Translations under genes and position numbers: made by a program
Shown here: one piece after another, positions 12,615-25,020 of the stretch
How positions within the stretch are numbered: position 1 is the stretch's first letter
Layout of the letters: every line of letters starts with the position of its first letter
Notes under the pieces: generated by a model
The model's database searches: none
Told to the model about the DNA's origin: nothing
The model's input: only the letters and a program-made list of their open reading frames with translations
Origin: Bradysia coprophila
Lineage: Eukaryota; Arthropoda; Insecta; Diptera; Sciaridae
NCBI RefSeq assembly: GCF_014529535.1
Contig: NW_023503481.1
Span: 186,001-250,000 of the forward strand
Reading direction: 5' to 3'
Length of the DNA stretch: 64,000 nt

Positions 12615-13165
12615 AGATCCATCCAGCCGTTTCGGAGAACCGACACTGATGGCTGAGCGGGACCGACGAGTCAATTTGAATACAGATTGTTATCGCAACG
12701 GATAGAGGGACTAATTCGAAGCTAATTCGTGTTGAAATGGCTTCACTCGACAACCTGACCACGTAGCCACAGCCAGCTAAAGTCGCAATTTCGACATTTT
12801 TTAATCGTGATACGTCCAAGATGAATAGAGTCTGAAACTCTTTGAAAAGCTTAGACTGCAGGCTGATCAGGCATTATTGTTTTGTTGCAAGAAGGGTCTA
12901 CCTGTGTATCACAGAGGAGTTCAAGTTTCGCCACAAATGATGAAAATAAACTTTTTCAAAAATTGTACAATTCAGAAAAATTTTGTACAAATTTGTACAG
13001 CTTCAGCTGGCTGTGGCTACGTGGTCAGGTTGTCGAGTGAAGCCATTTCAACACGAATTAGCTTCGAATTAGTCCCTCTATCCGTTGCGATAACAATTTG
13101 TGTTCAAATTGACCCGTCGGTCCCGCGCGGCCATGAGTGCCGGTTCTCCGAAACGGCTGGATAAG
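12615..13165. repeat. inverted repeat with arms of about 160 bp
   Basis: The arms are about 12,626-12,785 and 13,005-13,162, separated by some 220 bases. They are inverted and roughly 90% alike by eye, sharing for example CGACAACCTGACCACGTAGC and its complement. Each arm holds an open frame beginning AGCGYVVRLSSEAISTRIS, but it reads in opposite directions and starts at the arm boundary. I read it as a property of the repeat, not as a gene. Confidence 0.8.
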
Positions 13166-13374
13166 TGCGGAAAAGGATCGGATGTCAAATAAATTGGTGT
13201 TGAAACTAGCAAAAACTGTTCGAAAAAATCTCACTTGTCGATAGCAAAAATATTTTTTTTAACTTGCGATGTGATCAACCTTATTTTCTCCCCTTAATGT
13301 TTACGTACCTGTGGTGGACAAGCGGCAAGCGAAAGTGCCTAAAAAAACCGTCCACCACAGATACAACTTTTCAT

Positions 13375-13650
13375 ACTGAAGGCCTGAATTACGGGAAAAA
13401 TTCTGAAATTTATGCCCAAGATATGAAAATTAGATTTTTAGTTAACGAGTCTCTCCATTTACTCATTCACTCTCGAAATAATTCACTTATTTACCCGCAT
13501 AACTCGTATAATTCACTTATCCATCCCGCACTGCTTACTAAGAGATACTTTCGTTTATGTTTCATTACATGGAGTTTTTGTTACCGAGGGGAGAAAGAAG
13601 GAAATTGCAATTTACATGTGTGCATGGCGTGATTAACCGTTTTTCTCCAA
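13375..13650 (+). repeat. interspersed repeat family 4, copy a
   Basis: It contains GGCCTGAATTACGGGAAAAA, CTCTCCATTTACTCATTC and CCCGCATAACTCG. Similar words recur at 33.69-33.93 kb and 60.45-60.72 kb. It has no coding capacity. Confidence 0.6.
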
Positions 13651-13756
13651 GAAACAACGCTAGTCAGATGAAATGAAAATCGGTCGTTTCTTGCCAAGTC
13701 ACGTCTTCAAAGATTCAACAAATATGCGAGATTTCGATTGCCTGCCATGATGTCAA

Positions 13757-13821
13757 TAACAAGTGCTTCAGTACTGACTCAAGTGCTTCAGTACTGACTC
13801 AAGTGCTTCAGTACTGACTGA
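13757..13821 (+). repeat. 20-bp tandem repeat, three units
   Basis: Three perfect head-to-tail copies of CAAGTGCTTCAGTACTGACT. They lie about 100 bases upstream of the first visible arrow exon, probably within its intron. Inverted, slightly diverged units occur at 11.35-11.40 kb. Confidence 0.95.
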
Positions 13822-13920
13822 TTTTAGTCGAAAATTACCTAGCACCCAAGTTGTACACACAATAAAAACTCGCTCCCAAAGAGTCCATCCTCAATTAATT
13901 TTCCCTATTCAATTTTCCAG

Positions 13921-16900
13921 GTGCCAGTACCTCTCAACAATCGCCCGCATCTCTACTCTTCACCACATACAATGACATACGACTAGCGAATGTTTACCAG
14001 CAAAATGGTCCACCTTCCATTGAAGTTCTGGTCAAAGATTTGTCCGAAGGATCGGCGCTCGATTTCTACTACGAAAAGCAGCTCGTTTGTTGGACCGACC
14101 AAGGATTGGAAACCATTGAATGCATGAAACTGGGCAACGGCACAACGACGGGGAAAAAGTACAGTGTCGTGTCGTCCGGGCTGGATAAGCCCGAAGGATT
14201 GGCCATCGACTGGTATACGGACAAGATATATTGGACCGATGGCGAAACTGATCGAATTGAAGTGGCATCGCTGAATGGGAAGTACCAAAAAGTTTTGTTT
14301 TGGTCGGATTTGGATCAGCCGAGGGTGAGTTGGTCATTCTGTAAATGCGTTGTTGCTCGATTGACTTGTCTCTTTTATGTAGGCGATCGCATTAGTTCCT
14401 GGCAAAAAATTGATGATTTGGAGCGACTGGGGTGAAAACCCGAAAATTGAACGGGCTAGCATGGACGGAGATCCATCAACGCGAATTGTTCTGGTTAAGG
14501 AGAATATTTTCTGGCCGAACGGATTGACGATCGACATGGAAAATAATTTAATTTATTGGGTGGACGGACATCACCAATTTCTGGATGTGATGAATTTGGA
14601 TGGAAGTAACAGAAGGTCGGTATTGACGGGTGTCACATATCCGTACAGCGTGACGCTGCTACAGAATCGCCTGTTCTGGACGGATTGGCATGTGGGGTCG
14701 ATACACACGTACGATTTGATAACGAACGAAACGAAAGAACTGATCGATACGCCAGAAGTGCCATTAGCCGTCCATGCTTGGGATCATCGACTGCAACCAG
14801 CTGGAGACAATCCTTGTAAATACAACAACGGAAATTGTTCCCATTTGTGCCTTCTATCCACGAACTCGTTGGGTTACAGTTGCGCGTGTCCAACGGGTGT
14901 TAAATTGGAAACATCAACGAGATGTGCCGATGGACCGCAAGATATGTTGTTTTTAGTTCAGCGAACCCAAATCAGTCGAATATCACTGGACACACCGGAT
15001 CACACCAGTTTCCCGTTGCTGTTGGAGAAGGTGAAATACGCCATTGCCATTGACTACGACCCAGTTGACGGATATGTGTATTGGTCCGACGAGGATGCGC
15101 ACGCGATTCGACGAGCTCGACAAGATGGATCCGACCAAGTGGATATCGTTTCGCTGGAAGTGTCGCATCCGGACGGCATAGCAATCGATTGGTATGCACG
15201 GAATTTGTATTGGACGGATACCGGCACCGATCGCATTGAAGTGTGTCGACTTGATGGCACCTCGCGTAAGGCCATCATTAACGAACATCTCGATGAACCG
15301 CGAGCGATTGCATTAGCACCGCCACTCGGGTGGATGTTTTGGTCGGATTGGAATGCAAAAAATCCGAAAGTCGAACGAGCTTCATTAGATGGTTCGGAAC
15401 GAATAGTTCTCGTGTCGGATGGGTTAGGTTGGCCGAATGGTATTGCCGTTGATGTTGAGGCAAAGAAGTTTTACTGGTGCGATGCGAAAACGGATAAGAT
15501 TGAAGTGGCCAACATGGATGGATCGGATCGTCGAGTTCTGTTGAATCATAATTTGCCGCACGTTTTCGGATTGAGTCTGCTTGGGGACTACATATACTGG
15601 ACGGATTGGCAGCGACGGTCCATTGATCGGGCACATAAAATTACCGGCAACGATCGGATTGTCGTGGTCGATCAATTTCCCGATTTGATGGGACTGAAAG
15701 TGACTCGAACGAAAGAGATTCAGGGAGCCAGTCCGTGTGCTGTGAGGAATGGCGATTGCTCGCATTTATGTTTGAAACGGCCCAAGGACTACGTGTGCAC
15801 ATGTCCGATTTACTATGAATTGGCCAAGGATCGTAAGACGTGTTTCATACCGACTGCGTTTCTGATTTTCTCTAAATTGGACAGCATTGGCAAAATATCG
15901 ATTGAATTCAACGAAGGCACCCACAACGACTACAAGATACCGTTCAAGGATTTGCGAGACGCGCACCGACAATTGGATGTTGATGTGGAAGACCGTCGTA
16001 TCTACTTTACTGACATGAAGTCTCGGTCAATTTCGCGTGCTTTCATCAATGGTTCCGATGTCCAGAAAATCGTCGATTCCGGACTGATTCGACCGGAAGG
16101 TGAGTTCATATCCGACGGTTGTGTCAATGCAACGCTCAATCAATTTTCGTTTCGTTTTCACAGGCATCGCTGTTGACTGGTTGGGACACAATATTTACTG
16201 GGCGGACTCTGAAGCCCGACGAATCGAAGTTGCACGACTGGACGGCACCAGTCGCAAAGTTTTGTTATTCAAAGGTATCGACGAGCCGAAATGCTTGGTG
16301 TTGGAACCGCGAAAAGGTTACATGTATTGGTCAGAATGGCCAACCAATTCCATCCGTCGGGCTGCGCTAGACGGAACAGACGTAACGACAATGATCTCAC
16401 CGGCAAATCATCCGTCCGGCCTAACGCAAGACCCGGAAACTAGACGTCTCTATTGGGCATCGCAAAGTCATCCGAAAGCGATTGAATCAGCTGACTGGGA
16501 CGGTAAAAATCGACAAGTTCTGGTGAGGAATGATAAAGAGGAACCGTATGCTGTCACGCTGTATCAGGACCATGTTTATTGGAGTGACTGGTCAACGGGC
16601 GACATCGAACGAGTGAATAAATACACCGGCGAAAATCGAACGCTGGTGCACAGTGACTTAGCGTACACAAGCTCGTTGCTGGTGTTCCATTCGGCTCGGC
16701 AAACCGGTGACAATTTGTGTCGCAACAACAACGGAGGCTGTTCGCATTTGTGTCTTGCATTGCCGGCTAAGCGAGGCGGTATGACGTGTGCCTGTCCGAC
16801 ACACTATGCATTAAGGGAGGACGGCTCATGCGTCCCACCGAAAAATTATCTCGTCTTCAGTCAGAAGAATTCGTTCGGTCGATTGATGCCGAACACAAGC

Positions 16901-19021
16901 GATGCACCCGACGCTCCATTCTCGGTGAACGGGAAGAATATTCGTGCGGTGGAATTTGATCCGATCGATCATTACTTCTATTGGGTTCGTTGTCGCTAGC
17001 CAGTTCGATGGACGGACGAGGTTTATTGAAATTTCCGAATTGTTTTCAGATCGAGGGTGGCAAGGGACACACTATCAGAAAAGCGCCAGACAATGGAACT
17101 CGTGCTAGTGAGGTGGTTGTTCCTGCTAGTATTGGCGTGTCACAGCCATTCGATATTGCCGTTGACTTTGTTGGACGATTGTTGTTCTGGTCTTGCTCGC
17201 ACATGAATAGCATCAATGTGACCAGGTAAGCCACTTAGTTCTCAGTGTAAATGAAGACTCTTTTAACCTTCCATCGCAAATCGTAGCTTAAATGGCGATC
17301 CGGTTGGGCATGTGGAAATTGGCGATTCTGAGAAACCTCGCAGTGTCGCCATTCATCCGATGAAACGGTTGATATTTTGGACGGATGTTGGTAGCAAACA
17401 GGCCATATTCCGGGCCAGGATCGATGGTGCTGAACGAATCACATTGGCCGAAAAGTTGGACGGTGTATCGGCGATGACGATCGATGCGCAACAGGATCTG
17501 GTGTTTTTCGCGCACGGAAAGATCATCGACATGATGAAGATTGATGGGCAGAATAAGTTAGTCGGAAAGACCATCTTCCGTCACCGTGATTGCTGATTTC
17601 TTTGATTTCGTTTCAGAAAAACTCTGGTTTCCACCGACATCAGTCAAGTGATTTCCATAGCGGCTCTGCAGGGTTACATCTACTGGCTGGACGAAAAAAC
17701 CGAAAAAACGGGAGTGGAACGCATAGCTATTAGTGGCGACGGACGTAAGCCAGAGATTCAACGTTTGCGCAACATAACAGACATCGTGGCCGTATGGACA
17801 CCGAATGCAACAACCCTGAAGAATCACACCTGCTCCCAGGGCAAGTCGAAATGTTCCCACTTCTGTGTTGCATCGAACTACGGCAAAACGACGGAAGTGT
17901 GTTCCTGTCCACCCGGCTTGATGTTAGTTGACCAAGTGAACTGTGGAGCGTTGCCACTCTGTGGTCCGGACCATTTCACGTGCGCATCGCCCGACAACAA
18001 GGATTGCATTCCAGTTTCTTGGCGCTGTGACGGACAAAACGACTGTCCCGATAAGTCTGACGAAATGGGTTGTCCGAAGTGTCGACCGGAACAATTCAAA
18101 TGCCAATCTGGAGAGTGCATCGACCGTAGTTTAGTGTGTGACGGTACAACTAACTGTGTTGATGGCTTTGACGAAGCCGATTGTTGTGCTAGCATCGAAG
18201 ATTTCCAGTGTCCCATCAATAAGGTGTGCATATCACAGTCGCTACTGTGTGACGGCTGGGAACAGTGTGCTGATGGAGCCGACGAATCGCCGGAAAACTG
18301 TAACATTGCCATCAATCGTCGCACATCGCCGACATCCGACAAGGAGATTTTCATCTACGCCAGTGTGGGGATAATGATAGTCATCTTCGTCGGTGTGTAC
18401 GTTTACAATGCACGACGATCGAAAATTTGCCGATCAAAATTATCGAGCAATTCGAACGAACCGAAAGACGACCAGTCAGCCGATCCACTCTCGCCGAACC
18501 TTCACAAGAACATCCGAGTTTTAAAAATTGCATCCGATGCTGTCCGAATGTCAACATTAAACAGTCGTACCAGTGCGAACAGCTACGATCGCAATCACAT
18601 CACCGGCGCGTCTAGTTCAACAACGAACGGCAGCAGTCTGATCGGCTATCCACCGATCAATCCACCACCTAGTCCAGCCACAACGGCCACATCGACCCGA
18701 TGCAACAGTTACCGTCCATACCGTCACTACAAAGTCATCAATCAACCGCCACCGCCGACACCGTGCACATCCGATCTGACCGATGTGTGCGACGAAAGTG
18801 ACTCCAATTACACGCCGAAAAGTAATGGCAAAAGTCGGTATCGCTACGAACGCGAACCGTATCCGCCACCGCCAACGCCCGGTTCACATTATCATAGTGA
18901 TATCGGCAATATATTGCCGGAAAGTTGTCCGCCCAGTCCTAGTTCGCGAAGTTCAACGTATTTTTCGCCACTACCACCACCTCCATCACCAGTGCCAACA
19001 TCATCCCGATGCTATTCGTAG
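13921..19021 (+). CDS. arr: arrow / LRP5-6, Wnt co-receptor (5' exon missing)
   Basis: Single-pass receptor that binds Wnt together with Frizzled and recruits Axin through its tail. Six in-frame exons: 13921-14324, 14383-16099, 16164-16984, 17050-17225, 17287-17556 and 17617-19021; introns are 58-65 bases. They give 1,596 residues, close to full length for LRP5/6; only the signal-peptide exon is missing. Seen in order: four YWTD beta-propellers ([18 protein letters not shown] and many variants), each followed by an EGF module (near 14.80, 15.73, 16.71 and 17.82 kb, with CSHLCL or CSHFCV cores); three LDL-receptor class A modules (17.95-18.30 kb, each with a CDG...D/DE core); a membrane segment [18 protein letters not shown] (about 18.35-18.41 kb); and a tail with five PPPSP-like motifs (near 18.66, 18.74, 18.86, 18.93 and 18.98 kb), the Axin-binding phosphorylation sites of the family. 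No breaks were seen. The first exon begins in phase, after an acceptor at 13919-13920. Confidence 0.97.
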
Positions 19022-19800
19022 TCTTCCACCGACGGCAATGTCATCTAATGTTTCTATCTGTTGTCGACAGAAAATGAATAGCCTTGCACTGTCGTGATAT
19101 TGCACTTGATACACGATTAAACCAAATGAAGTAATAGATTTTGTGCGACAATATGATGGTGAAGGGATTCGATGACATACTGACCGTCTGTGAAAGAACA
19201 ACGACCTGTAATCTCGCAGCAAAATGAATGAAATAAGTGCGAGCGAGGATACAATTTTAGTGTAAGTTTACTCCCTGTTGTTGATTTGATCCAACTGTTG
19301 CCATTTTTAACTTTTCAACGAATTTTTTTGGGAAGCGGTGAAGCCAGAGGTCAGAAATCTTGCAAGTATTCTCCCTTGCACATGAAATTGGTTTCCAAAT
19401 ATTTGTGTTACATCAAATTTAGTGCTGTCAAATAAAAAGTGTTGTCCCAAAAGTTGGAAAAATCCAAGAATGTCTCCTAGCATTTATAGGCTGCCATGCA
19501 AGATTTCTTACCCATGGATGAAATGGTCAGGCATTTATCTCTGATAAGCTCTGACTTGTAAATTGTTTTACGCAGTGCCTGTAATTTTCGCCAATTTCCA
19601 CGATTTTTTACGATCTCTGGCGAATTTTAACGAAATTCGAAAATCTCGAAAATTCATGAAAATTCGCGAAGGATCGCGAAAAATCAAAAAATTGACGAAA
19701 AATGTTGAAAATTGACCGGATAAGGCGATACATTCAACAAAATAAGTATAGGAAATCGAATGAAAATGTCGCCATATTTCGAAGGTTAACAGACACATTT
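19022..19800. other. arrow 3' flank and AT-rich spacer
   Basis: It should contain the arrow 3' untranslated region. No clear polyadenylation site was chosen. A family 2 tail-like segment (CCAAATGAAGTAATAGATTT) lies near 19,122. From 19,570 to 19,700 the sequence is degenerate AAATTCG-type simple repeat. Confidence 0.5.
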
Positions 19801-19805
19801 CGAAG

Positions 19806-21100
19806 AGAGGTGCGGGAAAATAGAAAAAGTAAGAAAATATGCAGTTTTACGTGCTTTCTCGCTAATAGCTACTTTTGTACAAACTTAATTTTCCAAAAAT
19901 TTAAAATTCGAATAACTACCTTTCATTTGACATATCACACACGATTTTGAAAGGCAAAACTCGATTTTCCATGTGCCACAAATCTAAGAATGTTTGTAAT
20001 ATCCTCAGACCTTTAACGCGTACGTCACTACAGTCATGAAACGCTCTTTGAGAGAAATACTTTTCATTCCATCGCCTTATCATGCTAAAAAACTGAAAAA
20101 CTTATAACGAACAGCACCAGCATGAGTCACAAGTCGTTAATCAACAACAATCAGAAATGTTTCGTATTATGTTCTGACACAATCACCCTCTTCTACAAAC
20201 ATTTTGCAGTGGAAGCATCTCTCTCTTCTTCAAATACTTTGTACAGTGAAGCATCACTATATTTCACAAGCGATGCGTAAAAGGAAGCATTACTGTCTTC
20301 TTCACAGTGCTTGTAAAAGATGTGATGCTTCCGTTTACAAAATGTTTGTAGTAGAGGGCGATACTTCCTTTCAAAACATAATGCGTTGGCTTTATAAATA
20401 AAAAGTGCGAATAGCCAAATAAAGACCTTTTTAGCCCCGTACGAAGTACAAAGGGGCTCATAGGAATTGATGGAATTCGATGCATACAGTGAGGGCAAAG
20501 TGTTTGTTCATAGATGACGAATCCACAATAAAAATTTTGTCTGTCCATCTGTCTGTCACGTCGATATATTGAGTAAATCAAATCCGATTTCAATTTTTTT
20601 TCCCCTGAAAGAAAGTCGAAATAGTGAGGCTAAGTTCGAAGATGGGCATTGGGCATATTCGGGTCCACCCTTCGTGATTTAAGGTCTTTTGGTGATATCT
20701 ATGGCAAAACAAATGACGGATCATTTGATAGGTATTGTCAATACCAATCCAGGAAAAAAAAGTTTCTTAAAATCGGGTGAGTGGACCGTGAGTTAGGGCC
20801 TTAGAAGTGAAAGGCTACTCGGTGACAGCCGCACTAAGGTCACGTACTCAATAGATATACGGGTTTGTACGGGGCTCAGTCGCAGCAAACGCTCCAACTG
20901 TTCTGATGGCTCGCTTCAATAGTTTTTCCAGAATTTCTCTGGATGTTTTTGCTCAAAAATCGTGTGCGATACATCAAATGAAAGGTATTGACGCGACGAA
21001 TCAAAATATTTAAAAATCGGGTTTGTACAACAGAAACTATTGGTGCGAAAACAAGACATACTGCCTATTTTCCTAATTTTCCTATTTTCCCGCACCCTCA
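19806..21100. repeat. inverted repeat pair flanking a second element
   Basis: The segment at about 19,806-19,965 (with GGTGCGGGAAAATAG and CCTTTCATTTGACATATCAC) reappears inverted at about 20,932-21,095 (with CATCAAATGAAAGG and TTCCCGCACC). Between the arms lies the hairpin-ended element at 20,430-20,913. It may be an older fold-back element interrupted by a newer one. Confidence 0.65.
20430..20913 (+). repeat. interspersed element A, short copy
   Basis: It starts with a small palindrome built on AGCCCCGTACGAAGTAC and GGGGCT, continues through GGCAAAGTGTTTG, a CTGTCCATCTGTCTGTC run and GGCTAAGTTCGAAGATGGGC, and ends near CTGTTCTGATGGCTCG. The copy at 49,236-50,258 is inverted and about twice as long, so this one has internal deletions relative to it. 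No open frame is shared, so it looks non-autonomous. Confidence 0.8.
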
Positions 21101-23150
21101 ATTTTTTATTTGATGAGTGCGAGCCCACAAAATTTTAACTATTAAAATTTAAGAATTTTTTATTTTCGTCTTTGTTAATTTGAAACAGCAAACTGATCAA
21201 AAGTTAATATTTAAAATGCATCTACTAGATAACATATATATTGTATAGACTTGATGAGCACGAAAATTAAAAAGAAATAATGAACAAAACACACAAAACG
21301 GTTGCAATAATAATTAAGAGTTTACCTGCTGTAATAAGTTGAAGAACGAGAAAAAGAAGAAAAATATATTTTTATGAATAAAAAACAAACAAAAATTTTA
21401 GATAGAGAAATTGTTGTCGTCGATGATGGATGAAATGAAGATATAGATATAAAACGAATTTATTATTGTGCTCAGAGAAGACTGATTGTATAAAACATTT
21501 TTAATTGTAGCGGCAAAGAATGAAGCGCAAAAATAGTTTTATCTTTTTTATTGTACAGTTTTTATCGAATTTAGATGGAATTACAATTTATATATATATT
21601 TGGAAGGAGTAAAATTTACTCCGTGAACAAATTGAATAAATTTTATGTTTAATAAAAAAACAAACAAAACAAAACGAAATTGTTCCATTTTGTCATCTGT
21701 GTACGGTGTACCCATAATAGATGAATGGATTTGTGGCTGACAGCCCATATTTTTAGGGTGTAGCGGTTTTTACAAAATGTCTTCGTTCTTTTAGGGCTTA
21801 GCCGGAAATCCACTCAGCTGGTCCATCTAATCATGGCCCTACGTTTGTGAAGGGCCGTGACGCAAGTCCGTTCACACTGAAAAATTTGTCAAAATTTTTT
21901 TCCGGAGGACTAAGGAACATATATACACAACTTTTTTGACTTTCCCCCCTCCGCTCCTACTACCCACTTATTTTATTCGTAATCTGGGCGTCCATACGAG
22001 TTCAACGAGCTATCACACGCCTCATAAAGTTCAAATTTGGCCGAGATATTAATTTTCAAACTTTGGAAAATCGTATGAAGAAATTCATTTTCATACATTT
22101 TGAAATTGATGAATTTTACCAACCTTTGTTACTCTGTTACTTTGTTATGGCGAAACTTTTTAATTTACCGGTGGATTTGGCTGATGTTGAGGAAGAAAAT
22201 TTTTTATAATTGTGAAATATATTCCTTTAAAGAATGGAATTCAAACGGAAGAAAGCCGAATCATCTGCCACTTTTTGACGCAAATTTTTTTTTGGTTTAA
22301 TTTTCTTCCTAAAATTTTTCTGGTAAGATTTTTGTTGATAAAACTTTCGTGTACTTTCCTCATCAGCTGCCATTTGTGACACATACCTTTTTACATGTCG
22401 AATCTGTAAGCGTCACCTACACCGATATCAGTTCTTTTGTAAGTGGATAACAGGACTTGCGTCACACCTTCACTGTAAGTGGTTTTGGGCGATAATTTTA
22501 TGGAAGAAATTTTTTTAGATTTAATCTTGTGCTGCCGCCAGATCAATTTTTGAAAATTTCGTCGTTTTCGGTCCGCGTCACATATATCGATTTTTTACGG
22601 TGGGCTCCAGTGTACATAAAAGTTGGGTCCGTGTCCGTGTGGTAATCTAATCTCCAGACTTCATAGATTATTTTACAAAAAAGATCAAGTAGAAAAAATA
22701 TTTTTTGAGTTTGTGACTGATTGTCAAAGTTCTTCGAAAATGTAAATTAAACCTTAAACAACAAAAGTATAACTGTAATGTTATTAGGGATAGGAAAAAT
22801 TGACAAAGTTTCACAATGACAAAAAGGTTTATAAATATTAGGCCTGTATTCTAATGAAAAACGGCCTACCGAAATCGGATGCTTTTTCCATTGTAATTTA
22901 GATGATAACATCGTTTGAAAATTGATTACCCAGGTCGATAACATCGTCTTAAATCAAGTATATGCAGTAAGGCAGTGAAATGAAATTTTGACAGAAAATG
23001 TATGGGCCATCTGTCAAAATTTTCAGCTGGAAAAATGTATGAGAATTTCAAAATTGTGTACGCAATATAGCCCAAAAATCACTTAAAATGGAGGTGTGAC
23101 TCAAGTCCCTTTATCCAATTAATAAAAAAAATTGATATCGGTGGGGGTAT
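21100..23150. other. gene-free stretch with short inverted words
   Basis: No gene was recognised. GTGACGCAAGTCC near 21,859 and its complement GGACTTGCGTCAC near 22,453 form a 13-base inverted pair about 600 bases apart, possibly the termini of an old element. A related GTGTGACTCAAGTCCC lies near 23,094. Confidence 0.45.
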
Positions 23151-23237
23151 TCGGTCAAAATAACCCCACCAAAATAACGAATTGTAGTAATAACTAATGT
23201 CAAAAAAATTATTGGAAAAATGACGAGATGACCAGTA

Positions 23238-24768
23238 TATCGACAAAATTCGAGGATATCGACAGAATTCGAGGATATCGACTGTATTCGAGTCTATCGA
23301 TAGTATTCGAGTCTATCGATTATATTCGAGGATATCGACTATATTCGAGGATATGACTATATTCTAGTGTATCGACAGAATTCGAGGATATCGACTATAT
23401 TCGAGTATATCGACTATATTCGAGGATATCGACTATATTCGAGGATATCGACTATATTCGAGGATATCGACTATATTCGAGGATATCGACTTTATTCGAG
23501 GATATCGACTATATTCGAGGATATCGACTATATTCGAGGATATCGACTATATTCGAGGATATCGACTATATTCGAGGATATCGACTAAATTCGAGGATAT
23601 CGACTATATTCGAGGATATCGACTATATTCGAGGATATCGACTATATTCAAGTATATCGACTATATTCGAGTATATCTACTATGAGATGACCAGTATATC
23701 GACAAAATTCGATTATATCGACATAATTCGAGGATATCGACTATATTCGAGGATATGACTATATTCTAGTGTATCGACAGAATTCGAGGATAACGACTAT
23801 ATTCGAGGATATCGACTATATTCGAGTATATCGACTATATTCGAGGATATTAACTATATTCGAGGATATCGACCATATTCGATTATATCGACTATATTCG
23901 AGGATATCGACTATATTCGAGGATATCGACTATATTCGAGGATATCGACTATATTCGAGGATATCGACTATATTCGAGGATATCGACTATATTCGAGGAT
24001 ATCGACTATATTCGAGGATATCGACTATATTCGAGGATATCGACTATATTCGAGGATATCGACTATATTCGAGGATATCGACTATATTCGAGGATATCGA
24101 CTATATATTCGAGGATATCGACTATATTCGAGGATATCGACTATATTCGAGGATATCGACTATATTCGAGGATATCGACTATATTCGAGGATATCGACTA
24201 TATTCGAGGATATCGACTATATTCGAGGATATCGACTATATTCGAGGATATCGACTATATTCGAGGATATCGACTATATTCGAGGATATCGACTATATTC
24301 GAGTATATCTACTATGAGATGACCAGTATATCGACAAAATTCGAGTATATCGACAGAATTCGAGTCTATCGACTATATTTGAGTCTACCGATAGTATTCG
24401 AGTCTATCGACTATATTCGAGGATATCGACTATATTCTAGTGTATCGACAGAATTCGAGGATAACGACTACATTCGAGGATATCGACTATATTCGAGGAT
24501 ATTGACTATATTCGAGGATATCGACTATATTCAATTATATCGACTATATTCGAGGATATCGACTATATTCGAGGATATCGACTATATTCGAGGATATCGA
24601 CTATATTCGAGGATATCGACTATATTCGAGGATATCGCCTATATTCGAGGATATCGACTATATTCGAGGATATCGACTATATTCGAGGATATCGACTATA
24701 TTCGAGGATATCGACTATATTCGAAGATATCGACTATATTCGAGTATATCTACTATATACGAGTTCGA
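23238..24768 (+). repeat. 19-bp satellite array, unit with GATATC
   Basis: About 80 head-to-tail copies of GACTATATTCGAGGATATC. The central units are almost perfect, while units near the ends and near 23.68-23.78 and 24.31-24.54 kb are diverged, with GAGTCTATC, GAGTATATC or GACAGAATTC variants. The block around CTATGAGATGACCAGTATAT occurs at 23.68 and 24.31 kb (a related form at 23.22 kb), which points to a higher-order duplication of about 630 bases. Three units make 57 bases, so stop-free frames encode a 19-residue repeat. That is a length effect. Confidence 0.97.
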
Positions 24769-24899
24769 CTGTAATTGGAAGATATAAAAATTGTGGCTAG
24801 AACTTGCCCAGAATTCAATAAGTACAACATCGCAAATGCAAATACAATTATTATTTTTAGGGAAGTTAGCGCCGCAGGCCGTGAAGAAATAAAAAAAAT

Positions 24900-25020
24900 A
24901 AAAAAGCAGGGTCGAGGGGCGGCAGCCCCCGCATAGGGGGTCAAGGGGGAATATCCCCCTTGCGGGGTCTAAGGGGCGGAGCCCCTAGCGGGGTTTGGGG
25001 CAGAGCCCCATTAACGTCTG
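24900..25020. repeat. GC-rich block of short palindromes
   Basis: A strongly GC-rich island in AT-rich DNA with successive self-complementary words: GGGGCGGCAGCCCC, GGGGGAATATCCCCC, GGGGCGGAGCCCC and GGGGCAGAGCCCC. The first two are conserved, as complements, at 55,180-55,250 in the second copy of the element. It may form RNA or DNA hairpins. Confidence 0.85.

Noticed and set aside
12571-13164. Two frames with AGCGYVVRLSSEAISTRIS
   Set aside because: They lie in opposite orientations in the arms of one inverted repeat and extend to unrelated sequence outside the arms. Kept as a finding but not as genes.
23238-24768. CRISPR-like array
   Set aside because: The units are contiguous with no spacers, and this is eukaryotic DNA.
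23367-24774. Long open frames of 73-182 codons repeating STIFEDIDYIRGYRLYSRI
   Set aside because: They are created by the 19-bp satellite: three units are 57 bases, so a frame without stops continues through the array. There is no start context, domain or splice support.
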